A stretch of 39,992 nucleotides of DNA from Ardenticatenaceae bacterium (lineage in GTDB: Bacteria > Chloroflexota > Anaerolineae > Promineifilales > Promineifilaceae). This document shows, piece after piece, positions 23,297 to 31,877 of the stretch. Location: the NCBI GenBank assembly GCA_020634415.1, contig JACKBT010000041.1, positions 1 through 39,992 on the forward strand, in the 5' to 3' direction. The number at the start of each line of letters is the position of its first letter. The first letter of the stretch is position 1. A model generated the notes under the pieces. The model was not told where the DNA came from. It worked only from the letters and a program-made list of their open reading frames with translations, and did not search any database. The position numbers and the translations under genes were made by a program.

Positions 23297-23710
23297 ATGA
23301 CACGAACAAAAGCGATTTTGGCCGCAGGTACGTTTACAGGGTTGGTATTGATTACGATTTTGGCGTTGGGGTTTGGGCGTTTGCAGGCGGGGGCAGCGGG
23401 AGAAACGGCCGTTACCCCCGCCGCCCTCGAAGTGCAAATGCCGCAAACAGATGGGGCGACCAATGAGGAAGCACTAAAGGCCTGGCAAGAATACAGCGCC
23501 GAGTTGGAACAGACTGTGCAGACCATGCAAGAGCGGGATGCGGCCTATCAGCAGCAGCTAGATGTTGCTAATCAGACCATCTTGCAGTTGCAGGACCAGA
23601 TCAACAGCGCCAATAGTGCGCCCGTCTCCGACGATAGATGGGAACATGAAGAACATGAGCACGAAGAACACGAGTACGAAGAACACGAATACGGGGAACA
23701 TGATGACTAA
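23297..23710 (+). CDS. Membrane-anchored coiled-coil protein with His/Glu-rich tail
   Basis: 137 residues; not a family I can name. A single N-terminal membrane or signal helix (about 6-28), a Thr/Ala region, a coiled coil (about 57-100; ELEQTVQTMQERDAAYQQQL), and a C-terminal repeat of H-E-E-H-E-(H/Y)-type pentads ending GEHDD. The repeat is also visible in the DNA as 15-base units (GAACACGAGTACGAA). The tail could bind divalent metals or haem on the outer face. It overlaps the next gene by 8 bp and sits between the haem protein and ApbE, so a role in the same electron-transfer or metal-handling system is likely. Confidence 0.75.
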   Translation: MTRTKAILAAGTFTGLVLITILALGFGRLQAGAAGETAVTPAALEVQMPQTDGATNEEALKAWQEYSAELEQTVQTMQERDAAYQQQLDVANQTILQLQDQINSANSAPVSDDRWEHEEHEHEEHEYEEHEYGEHDD

Positions 23711-23996
23711 ACAAACTGGCAGACCCAACCAGCAGGTAGGTATGTTGAAGGCTTTGCTGCTGACGGGCAGCGTGGTCGCCACTCTAGCTGGAACGCGCCT
23801 GTTGGCGCAGCAAGATACAACCGCAGCCAGTGCGGCTGCTGTGGCGGAACCGGTGACTATTGTTGTGCCTGCGACCGACGACATGACTGTCCAACTGCCG
23901 CCCAATACGCGCAGCACCCAAGTTCATTTGCAGCCTATTCCGCAAGTTGTGCAGCCCCAACTGCGGCCTCTGGCTCGCTCACGCTCATCGCGGTAA
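23703..23996 (+). CDS. Small secreted or anchored protein of unknown function
   Basis: 97 residues from the ATG at 23703, which overlaps the upstream stop (ATGACTAA). The frame is open further upstream, but that part is the other frame of the His/Glu repeat. After a polar start (MTKQTGRPNQQ) comes a hydrophobic segment (MLKALLLTGSVVATLAG) and then a Pro/Gln/Val-rich region (VVPATDDMTVQLPPN ... QPIPQVVQPQLRPLARSRSSR). No motif is recognised. It probably belongs to the outer face electron-transfer operon. The lack of a separate ribosome site fits coupling to the upstream gene. Confidence 0.6.
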   Translation: MTKQTGRPNQQVGMLKALLLTGSVVATLAGTRLLAQQDTTAASAAAVAEPVTIVVPATDDMTVQLPPNTRSTQVHLQPIPQVVQPQLRPLARSRSSR

Positions 23997-24009
23997 ACAG
24001 AGGCTTGTG

Positions 24010-24978
24010 ATGATTGTAACGGAAGTGTATCCCCCTAACTGGCACAGGCATGAATTTAGGGCGATGGGGTGTGAGATGGCGATCTGGTTGGAAACGGCCG
24101 ATGCCCACACCGCCGCCACAGCCTTTGCCGCCGTCGAAGCCCTGTTTGCTGCCCACGAACAAGCCTTGAGCCGCTTTCGCGCCGATAGTGAACTATCCCA
24201 ATTGAATGCTGGCAGTGGTGAATGGGTGGTTGTCTCGGACTTGATGTGGGAGGTGCTGTTGTTGGCGCTGCAAATGGCGGCGGTGACCAACGGCCGTTTT
24301 GACCCCACCACCCTGAATGCTCTGGAACAGCACGGCTACACGGTCAGTTTTGAACAGTTGGGCGCGGGGAAGGGGAACGGCCGTTTCCCTTCCCCGCCGT
24401 CACCAGACTGGACGGCCGTTAAGCGGGATGAAGCCCGACAGGCCGTTTACCTGCCACAGGGAGTGCGGCTCGATCTGGGCGGCATTGCCAAAGGCTACAC
24501 GGCCCAGAAGGCGGTGGATTTGCTGCAAAGCTGGGGGCCGTGCCTGGTAGATGCGGGCGGCGATCTGGTCGCGGGGGATGCCCCGCTGTTGTATCACGGC
24601 TGGCCGGTCGCCATCAGCAGCCCTCTGCCGGAGAATGGAGAAGAACCGGGCGATTTGTGTGCCTTATGGCTGGCGAACCAGGCGTTGGCTACGTCCGGTG
24701 TGGATTATAGACATTGGCGGTGGAACGGCCGTCCGGCGCACCATCTCATTGACCCGGCCACCGGCCAACCGGCTGAGACCGATGGGGTGACGGTGACGAT
24801 TTTGGCCGATGAGGCTGTTATTGCCGAAGCCTGGGCCACCGCCACATTAATAGCTGGTTCCCAAATGGGGATGACCACCCTGTTGGATGCGGGTTTGGCA
24901 GGATTAATGGTGTTGAGAAACGGCCGTATTCTGGCTACACCCCCTATGCACCAACACCTGCAAATGGCCGCAGCCTAA
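24010..24978 (+). CDS. apbE: ApbE-family FAD:protein FMN transferase
   Basis: 322 residues from the ATG at 24010; the TTG at 23947 would run into the preceding gene. Family blocks: FRAMGCEMAI (start of the domain), SRFRADSELSQLNAG, NGRFDPTTLNALEQHGY, LDLGGIAKGYTAQKAVD, DAGGDLVAGD, TSGVDYRHW and HLIDPATGQPAETDGVTVTI with the metal/flavin-binding residues. ApbE transfers FMN from FAD onto Thr/Ser of an exported flavoprotein. The usual target, an FMN-binding domain with [ST]GA[ST], is not visible in the operon. No signal peptide is evident, unlike many ApbE lipoproteins. It is followed by the ferric reductase-like gene after 12 bp. Confidence 0.92.
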   Translation: MIVTEVYPPNWHRHEFRAMGCEMAIWLETADAHTAATAFAAVEALFAAHEQALSRFRADSELSQLNAGSGEWVVVSDLMWEVLLLALQMAAVTNGRFDPTTLNALEQHGYTVSFEQLGAGKGNGRFPSPPSPDWTAVKRDEARQAVYLPQGVRLDLGGIAKGYTAQKAVDLLQSWGPCLVDAGGDLVAGDAPLLYHGWPVAISSPLPENGEEPGDLCALWLANQALATSGVDYRHWRWNGRPAHHLIDPATGQPAETDGVTVTILADEAVIAEAWATATLIAGSQMGMTTLLDAGLAGLMVLRNGRILATPPMHQHLQMAAA

Positions 24979-24990
24979 AAGGAGTAATAC

Positions 24991-25704
24991 ATGACCACAA
25001 CTACCAACACCCCCACACGCCCTATACAGATACCCAACCTACTGCTCTTCTCCTTCAGCTTGCTGCTGGGGTTGATTAGCGGCAGCCTATTGCTGGCCGC
25101 TGGCTGGTATCTCACCCAAACCCCCCTGGGCGCACAGCTCATCAACTGGCTGGGCATCACCGACAAAACCCCCTGGTACTTCTCCCGTGCCTCAGGCACG
25201 GTGGCCTATCTGCTGTTGGCTGGCTCAACCATTTGGGGGCTGCTCTTAAGCAGCAAAATCATCAAAGAAACAGTGCCCGCCGCCCTGTCCTTGGCCATGC
25301 ACAATATCCTCTCCTGGCTGGCCATAGCCCTCACAAGCTGGCACACGCTGGCCCTGCTGTTTGACAACTATTACACCTACACCCTGGCCGATTTGACCAT
25401 TCCCTTTATTGGCCCCTACCGTCCAGGTTGGGTTGGCTTGGGCATTATGGGCTTTTATTTGATGCTGCTAACTTCCCTTAGCTTCTATTTTCGTAAGCAG
25501 ATGGGGCAGAAGCGGTGGCGGCAGTTACATTATGCCACGTTCGTCGCCTACATCCTGGCCACTGTGCATGGCCTGATGGCGGGCACAGACAGCAGCCAGC
25601 CCGGCATGAGGGTTTTGTATGTGGGCAGTGGGCTGCTGGTCTTTTTCCTCACGAATTATCGCCTGTTAATGGGCAAAACTAGCCCGGCCAGACAACAGCG
25701 GTAA
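24991..25704 (+). CDS. Ferric reductase-like transmembrane protein
   Basis: 237 residues with about six membrane helices. Two His-bearing helices (NILSWLAIALTSWHTLALLF and YATFVAYILATVHGLMAG) are candidate haem b ligands, as in ferric reductase-like domains (FRE/MsrQ type). A first helix LLLFSFSLLLGLISGSLLLA is followed by YFSRASGTVAYLLLAGSTIWGLLL, a typical opening block. There is no cytosolic FAD/NAD domain. It likely passes electrons across the membrane to the haem protein or a flavinylated partner. GGAG precedes the ATG; it closes the operon. Confidence 0.88.
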   Translation: MTTTTNTPTRPIQIPNLLLFSFSLLLGLISGSLLLAAGWYLTQTPLGAQLINWLGITDKTPWYFSRASGTVAYLLLAGSTIWGLLLSSKIIKETVPAALSLAMHNILSWLAIALTSWHTLALLFDNYYTYTLADLTIPFIGPYRPGWVGLGIMGFYLMLLTSLSFYFRKQMGQKRWRQLHYATFVAYILATVHGLMAGTDSSQPGMRVLYVGSGLLVFFLTNYRLLMGKTSPARQQR

Positions 25705-25790
25705 GCAGTCGGTTCACCACGCAACTGAGCGAACATAGGTGAATCGTTTGACTTCCATATAGTGCCAACCCATTAACGGCTTGCCCCCTG

Positions 25791-25812
25791 GCGTATACTG
25801 AACAGTATACGC
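25791..25812 (+). promoter_or_regulatory. Inverted repeat at the A2M-PbpC promoter
   Basis: GCGTATACTG-AA-CAGTATACGC has perfect 10-bp arms. It lies 15 bp before the alpha-2-macroglobulin ATG and contains TATACT (25794-25799), a good -10 box, although I do not see a matching -35 at 17 bp. A repressor-operator overlapping the promoter is a natural reading; the regulator is not identified. Its RNA would also fold tightly next to the GAGGAGG ribosome site. Confidence 0.5.
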
Positions 25813-25826
25813 TAGAGGAGGCTGTC

Positions 25827-28800
25827 ATGAAAGTCCAAGTACGAATCCTGTTTGTCTTATTGTTGGTGATAACGGCCGTTAACTGCCGCGAAAATGATGA
25901 ATCGGCCACACCAGCACCAACGGCAACGGCCGTTCCCCCCACCACCGACACAGCCACAACCCACCCCACCCCAACTACCAATGCTATTACCGCGTTACTT
26001 GCCGAGGCCGATCCCCTCCATCCGCGCATGGTGGGGCAGTTGCCTGCGGCTGGTGAAGAACTGCCGCTAGAGGGAACATTTGAAATTTATTTCGACCAGC
26101 CCATGCACCCAGAGCAGGGCAGTTTGGTGCAAGTAGTAGACGAAGCGGGTAATGTCGTTGAGGGCGAAGTGAGTTGGCCGCAGCCACGCATTTTGCGCTT
26201 TACGCCGGGCAAACGGTTGACAGCCAATTCACATTATCAGGTAGTTGTGGCGGAAACGGCCGTTTCCGCCAACGGCATCCCCCTCCTTGAACCCCTAACT
26301 CTCGACTACTACACCATTGGTGACCTCAGCGTCAGCCAATTTATCCCCGCGGATAACGCCCTCAATGTAGCCGTAGACTCTAGCATCACCGTCATCTTCA
26401 ATCGCCCCGTTGTCCCCCTGCTCATGTCCAATGACCAGGCCAACCTGCCCAATCCTTTAGCCATCACACCTGAAACGAGCGGGCGAGGCGAATGGGTCAA
26501 CACATCTGTCTATGTTTTTCGGCCAGACGCGGCACTGATTGGGCGCAGCAAATACACAGTGCGCGTCTTGGCCGATGTGGTCAACGCCGCCAGTGCCACC
26601 GAAGCCCAAATGCCTGAAGATTTTGTCAGCACCTTCACCGTCACCCCCCCCACCTTCGACACCCTGGAATTGGTTTCGCTCACCTGGCAGCCGCGCAGTG
26701 GTTATGAAAATTTGCCGCTGGACCAGGTCTTCCGTTTGCACTTTCACCAACCAATGGACCCCGCCCGAACGGAAACGGCCGTTACCCTGCAAAAGATTCC
26801 TGACCAGACAAATGTGCCCCTCCAATTCAGTTGGGACGAAACCAACACCACCGCCACCATTACCCCCACCCAACTACTCGAATTAAGCAGCAGCTACCGA
26901 CTCCAAATTGATGTTGATGCCCGTTCCGCGCAAGGTGGCCGCTTGGGTCAACCCTTTTCCTGGATGGGCCACACCTACAAATATCCCGCCATCATTCGCA
27001 CCGAGCCAGCCAATGGCACAACCGAAGCGCATTATTCCAGCTCCTTCCGCATTTACTTCGCTTCCCCGATGGACGAAGAGTCCCTCAAAGGCAAGGTACA
27101 GATCACCCCCGACATTCGCGGCGATGTAGATGGCCTATACAACATGTGGAATTGGAGCAGCTACTACTATGGCCTCGATCCCTCCACCGATTACACCATC
27201 GAAATCTTGCCGGGAATGCGCGACCTTTATGGCAACGAAATTACCACAGGCATGACCGTACACTTTCGCACGGCCGATCTCATGCCCAGTGCCACCTTCA
27301 ACCTGCCCTACTCTGTCGCCCTCTACCGCAGTGGCGGCTCCGAGTCGTTGTGGGTTTCCCACAACAACGTAGATGAGATTACGGTGGATTTGTACAAGCT
27401 GCCTCTGCCAGAATTTGGTCAGTTGTTGAATGGCGATCTATCCCGCATTCGCTTTGTGCCTGGGAATGAGCAAAGGGTGTGGCAGCACACAACGGCCGTT
27501 GACACACCTCTCAACATCCTGGCCCACGAACGCTTCGCCATCGCTGCCAGCGACACCGGGCAACTGCCCACCGGCTACTACTTCCTCACCCTCGACTCAC
27601 CCCAAGTCATCTACACCGAACCCCACCTGCAAGCTCAAGTCATGCTCATGAGCACAGCCAACGTCATTCTCAAAAAGACAGCCACCGAAGCCATGATTTG
27701 GGTCACAGACTTAAATACAGGCGAACCCCTGCCTCATATCCCCGTCGCCTTGTATAACGACAATTTTCAAGAGATTTTTACAGCCACAACAGATGAATTG
27801 GGTCTGGTCTATCGGGATGATTTAGAGCTGCGCATCAGTTACGACAGCCGCTACTATGCTGTTGCGGGCGCACCGGGCGAAGCTGTCTTTGGCCTGGCTG
27901 TTTCCCAGTGGGATCAGGGTATCAGCCCCTACGATTTCGGCATTAATACCGACTACTATTTGCAGCCCAACCAGCCCACCGCCTACGTCTACACGGAACG
28001 GCCGATCTACCGCCCCGGTCAACCCGTTTACTTCAAAGGCATCATCCGCCACAACGATGACTTGCACTACAGCCTGCCCACTTTCGACAAGGTAACAGTC
28101 TCCATTGCCTCCTTTGACGAGGAGATTTATTCAGCACAGATGTCCCTGTCTGCCTATGGCTCATTTGAGGGTGAGATAGAGCTGGATGATGAGGCCGCTC
28201 TGGGCAGTTACCAGATTAACGTGGTGCATCAAGGGGAGTCCATTGGTTACGGCTTCTTTGAAGTGGCCGAGTTCCGCAAGCCGACGTTTCAGGTGAATGT
28301 AACGGCCGTTGCCCCCGACCTTGCTGCCGGTGACACCATTATGGGGGCCGTAGAAGCCCGTTTCTTTTCCGGTGGTTCCCTCGTCAACAGCGACGTGCAA
28401 TGGCATGTACGGTCGCAAGAGTTTGTATTTAATGGCGGGGTAAACGGCGCAGCTTACAGCCGTTACTCCTTCCGCAACCGTGAACGAGACCTGGGCTACT
28501 ACTATTACAACCGTGACTACTCGCCCACCGAACTGATTGCTGAAGGCAGCGGACAAACTGACGGACAAGGCCAACTGCTGTTAGAAATCCCCGCCGAACT
28601 CAACGACAGTGACGGCAGCCGCCTCTTTACCATCGAAGCCACCGTCACCGATCTGGCCGGCAACCAGGTGAGCAGCCGCGAACAGGTTATCGTCCACCGC
28701 AGTCAGATTTACCCGGGCATTGCGGCCAACCAGTCCGTTGGCCTGGCGGGGGAACCGGCCTCCTTTGACCTCATTGCTGTGGATTGGGACGGCAACCCCG

Positions 28801-31800
28801 TCAGCGGGCAGCCCCTGTCTCTGGAAGTGGTCGAGCGGCGTTGGTACAGCGTGCAAGAGGAAGATGATGACGGCCGTACCATCTGGCGCACTTCCGTCGA
28901 AGAGATTCCAGTGGCGGTGATGGGGGAAACAACCGTGGTGACGGATGGTAACGGCCGTTCCCAATTCAGCTTCATTCCCCCCAATGGCGGCGTATATCGG
29001 GCCTACGTCACCGCCACCGACGCTCAGGGCAACAGCAGCCGCTCCTCCACCTATATCTGGGTCTCCGGCAGCGATTACGTCCCCTGGCGGCGTGTGAATG
29101 ACCACAGCTTTGAACTCATCAACGACAAAAGCAGCTACCAACCGGGCGAAACGGCCGAAATACTCATTGCTTCACCCTTCCAGGGCGAAACGGCCGCTTT
29201 GGTCACTGTTGAGCGCGGTCACATCAAAACCCACGAAGTCATTCACCTGGTCAATAACAGCACCATCTACCGCCTGCCCATCACCGGCGATATGGCCCCC
29301 AACGTCTTCGTCTCCGTGCTGGTGATGAAGGGGGTAGACGAGACCAACCCCGCGCCCGACTTCAAATTGGGCATGACCCAGTTCACAGTCAGCCGCGAGG
29401 AGCAGGAATTGAAGGTGACAGTTGTGTCGGATGAAACGGCCGTTCAGCCTGGCGATACAGTCAACTACACCATCGAAGTCACCGATCACAACGGTCAGCC
29501 CGTCGCGGCCGAACTGTCCCTCTCCCTCACCGATTTGGCAGTGCTGACCATCGCCAGCCGCAAAGAGCTGCCTATCCTCGACTACTTCTACTCCGAAAAA
29601 TGGCTCAGTGTCCAAACCGCCACCTTCCTGGCCCTGAATATGGATGCCTATAATCAGGAGTTGGAAGATGAAATCAAGGGTGGTGGCGGCGGTGGCAATG
29701 CCTATGGTGTGCAAAAAATCCGCGAAGAGTTCCCCGACACAACTTTTTGGAAAGGGCAGTTGGTGACCGATGCCAACGGCCGCGCCACTGTTTCTATCAC
29801 CCTGCCCGATAATTTGACAACATGGCGCATGGATGTGCGGGCGGTGACCCAAGACACGAAGGTGGGGCAAGCCACGCAGGACATCATCTCGACGCTGCCT
29901 GTGCTAGTCAGTCCGCAAACGCCACGATTTTTCGTGGTGGGTGATACAACACAGTTGGGTACGGCCGTTCACAATAACACCGATGAGGCGGTAACGGCCG
30001 TTGTCTCCCTCGAGGCTGTAGGCGTAACATTGGCCGATCCGCAGCCACAAACCATCACCATTCCGGCGCGGCAGCAGGCCTTTGTCACCTGGCAAGCGAC
30101 GGTGGAGGATGTGACGCGGGTTGACCTCATTTTCTATACCCATGCAGGTGATTACAGCGATGCCAGCCGTCCGCCGTTGGCGACGTTGGCTGGTGGCGGA
30201 CTCCCCGTCTACAAATATGAAGTGCCAGAAACGGTGGGCACATCGGGGCAGTTGCTTGATGGTGGCGCAGTGGTGGAATCCATTGGCCTGCCCATCTATC
30301 CCGATCACGAACTGACACAAGGCACTGTCACCGTGTCTGTGGCCCCCTCCCTGGCGGCGGCCATGACCGATGGGCTGGATTATCTAGCGCATTTTGAGTA
30401 CGAATGCACCGAGCAGATTGTGTCTAAGTTTTTGCCCAATTTGCTGACGGTGCGGGCCTTGCAAACGGCCGCTGTAGACGACCCTGCCCTGCAAAGCAGC
30501 CTGGACACCCAGGTCAACATCGCCTTGCAACGGCTCTACAGCCGGCAGCGTTCCGATGGCGGCTGGCCCTGGTGGGACGGCACGCGCAGCAATGCGTTGG
30601 TGACGGCTTATGTGGTGCTGGGCTTGCTGGAAGCGCAGGCCAGTGGGTATGAACTGAGCGCGGGGGTGCTGGAAGATGGTGTGCGCTATTTGCGGACGAA
30701 TTTGCCCCATGTGGATGGGGTAGACGGCCGTTACAAGGAAAACCGCCAGGCGTTCTTGCTCTATGTGCTGGCACGGGCAGGTATGCCAGCCACGCAGGAG
30801 ATGAATCAACTGTATATGCGCCGCTCGGCCCTGGACTTTTACGCGCAAGGCTTTTTGGCCCAGGCCCTCTACTATACCGACGCTGAAGACCCACGCCTGG
30901 CGGCGTTTGCCGCCGATTTCATCAGCTATGCACTGGTCTCCGCCACGGGCACGCACTGGGAAGAAACAGAGCGCGATTACTGGAATTGGAACACGGACAC
31001 ACGCACGACGGCCATTGTGCTGGATACCATGATTAAACTCGACCCCGACAACCCGTTGGTCGCCAATGCGGTACGCTGGTTGATGGCCCATCGGGTAGAC
31101 GGCCGTTGGCAAGGCACCCAAGAAACAGCCTGGACGCTCATGGCCCTCACCAACTGGATGACTGCTTCGGGCGAGTTACAGGCTGATTATGATTACGAAA
31201 TCGCCCTTAACGGCCAATCGCTGGCGCAGGGAAGTGCCAACGCCAGCACCTTGCGTGACACGCAAACTTTGCAAATTGACATCACACAACTGTTTACTGA
31301 CGAATTAAACCGCTTGGGCATTGGGCGCAGCGATGGCGCAGGCAATTTGTATTACACCACTCACTTGGAATCCTATCTGCCCGTTGATGCCGTGCAGCCG
31401 CTGGATCGGGGACTGATTCTCTCACGCCAATACTTTGCTCCTGATGACCATGACACACCCATCACTGAAATGGTGCAGGGTGAAACCTTCCTGGCACGAT
31501 TGACCATCGTTGTGCCCCACACGCTGCACTATGTGGTGATTGAAGATTTTCTGCCAGCCGGTTTGGAAGCGGTGGACCAATCGCTGCAAATCAGCCAGCA
31601 AGTGGGTGCGCCGGAGCGGTATGAGGATGATGAGTATGGCGACAAGGGTTGGGGATGGTGGTATTTCAGCCACATCGAACTGCGTGACGAGAAGGTGGTG
31701 CTTTCGGCCGATGTTCTGCCCGCTGGGACGTATGAGTATGTGTATCTGGTGCGAGCGGCCGTTCCGGGTGAGTATCGTGTTATCCCGCCTACAGGACACG

Positions 31801-31865
31801 AATTCTATTTCCCCGAGGTATACGGGCGTGGTGCGGGTTCAATTTTTACGGTGGTAAAACCGTAG
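25827..31865 (+). CDS. Bacterial alpha-2-macroglobulin lipoprotein, thioester type
   Basis: 2012 residues. Signal peptide and lipobox AVNC (C20), a Thr/Pro linker (22-50), and a long series of MG-like beta-domains: Big-type domains (IYFDQPMHPEQ, VIFNRPV, LHFHQPMDPA, IYFASPMDEES), then the A2M core (YVYTERPIYRPGQPVYFKGIIR). A Gly-rich loop (GGGGGGNAYG) lies before the VRxEFPDTxFW block, and the thioester motif is CTEQ with C1527 in EYECTEQIVSKF. An all-helical thioester domain and a receptor-binding-like end (FLARLTIV ... YFPEVYGRG) follow. It traps attacking proteases and binds them covalently at the cell surface. It is longer than E. coli YfhM by about 350 residues because of extra N-terminal domains. 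PbpC follows at once, the classical pairing for repairing peptidoglycan after attack. Confidence 0.95.
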   Translation: MKVQVRILFVLLLVITAVNCRENDESATPAPTATAVPPTTDTATTHPTPTTNAITALLAEADPLHPRMVGQLPAAGEELPLEGTFEIYFDQPMHPEQGSLVQVVDEAGNVVEGEVSWPQPRILRFTPGKRLTANSHYQVVVAETAVSANGIPLLEPLTLDYYTIGDLSVSQFIPADNALNVAVDSSITVIFNRPVVPLLMSNDQANLPNPLAITPETSGRGEWVNTSVYVFRPDAALIGRSKYTVRVLADVVNAASATEAQMPEDFVSTFTVTPPTFDTLELVSLTWQPRSGYENLPLDQVFRLHFHQPMDPARTETAVTLQKIPDQTNVPLQFSWDETNTTATITPTQLLELSSSYRLQIDVDARSAQGGRLGQPFSWMGHTYKYPAIIRTEPANGTTEAHYSSSFRIYFASPMDEESLKGKVQITPDIRGDVDGLYNMWNWSSYYYGLDPSTDYTIEILPGMRDLYGNEITTGMTVHFRTADLMPSATFNLPYSVALYRSGGSESLWVSHNNVDEITVDLYKLPLPEFGQLLNGDLSRIRFVPGNEQRVWQHTTAVDTPLNILAHERFAIAASDTGQLPTGYYFLTLDSPQVIYTEPHLQAQVMLMSTANVILKKTATEAMIWVTDLNTGEPLPHIPVALYNDNFQEIFTATTDELGLVYRDDLELRISYDSRYYAVAGAPGEAVFGLAVSQWDQGISPYDFGINTDYYLQPNQPTAYVYTERPIYRPGQPVYFKGIIRHNDDLHYSLPTFDKVTVSIASFDEEIYSAQMSLSAYGSFEGEIELDDEAALGSYQINVVHQGESIGYGFFEVAEFRKPTFQVNVTAVAPDLAAGDTIMGAVEARFFSGGSLVNSDVQWHVRSQEFVFNGGVNGAAYSRYSFRNRERDLGYYYYNRDYSPTELIAEGSGQTDGQGQLLLEIPAELNDSDGSRLFTIEATVTDLAGNQVSSREQVIVHRSQIYPGIAANQSVGLAGEPASFDLIAVDWDGNPVSGQPLSLEVVERRWYSVQEEDDDGRTIWRTSVEEIPVAVMGETTVVTDGNGRSQFSFIPPNGGVYRAYVTATDAQGNSSRSSTYIWVSGSDYVPWRRVNDHSFELINDKSSYQPGETAEILIASPFQGETAALVTVERGHIKTHEVIHLVNNSTIYRLPITGDMAPNVFVSVLVMKGVDETNPAPDFKLGMTQFTVSREEQELKVTVVSDETAVQPGDTVNYTIEVTDHNGQPVAAELSLSLTDLAVLTIASRKELPILDYFYSEKWLSVQTATFLALNMDAYNQELEDEIKGGGGGGNAYGVQKIREEFPDTTFWKGQLVTDANGRATVSITLPDNLTTWRMDVRAVTQDTKVGQATQDIISTLPVLVSPQTPRFFVVGDTTQLGTAVHNNTDEAVTAVVSLEAVGVTLADPQPQTITIPARQQAFVTWQATVEDVTRVDLIFYTHAGDYSDASRPPLATLAGGGLPVYKYEVPETVGTSGQLLDGGAVVESIGLPIYPDHELTQGTVTVSVAPSLAAAMTDGLDYLAHFEYECTEQIVSKFLPNLLTVRALQTAAVDDPALQSSLDTQVNIALQRLYSRQRSDGGWPWWDGTRSNALVTAYVVLGLLEAQASGYELSAGVLEDGVRYLRTNLPHVDGVDGRYKENRQAFLLYVLARAGMPATQEMNQLYMRRSALDFYAQGFLAQALYYTDAEDPRLAAFAADFISYALVSATGTHWEETERDYWNWNTDTRTTAIVLDTMIKLDPDNPLVANAVRWLMAHRVDGRWQGTQETAWTLMALTNWMTASGELQADYDYEIALNGQSLAQGSANASTLRDTQTLQIDITQLFTDELNRLGIGRSDGAGNLYYTTHLESYLPVDAVQPLDRGLILSRQYFAPDDHDTPITEMVQGETFLARLTIVVPHTLHYVVIEDFLPAGLEAVDQSLQISQQVGAPERYEDDEYGDKGWGWWYFSHIELRDEKVVLSADVLPAGTYEYVYLVRAAVPGEYRVIPPTGHEFYFPEVYGRGAGSIFTVVKP

Positions 31866-31877
31866 GGCGGTGATGTG

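Noticed and set aside
23562..23702. Longer start for the 97-residue protein
   Set aside because: The upstream part is the second frame of the His/Glu repeat gene; ATG 23703 couples to its stop.
23947..24009. Longer start for ApbE
   Set aside because: A TTG start within the previous gene; ATG 24010 begins a normal-length ApbE.
26457..31799. Many antisense open frames in the alpha-2-macroglobulin gene
   Set aside because: Shadows of a 6-kb gene; no motif or ribosome site of their own.
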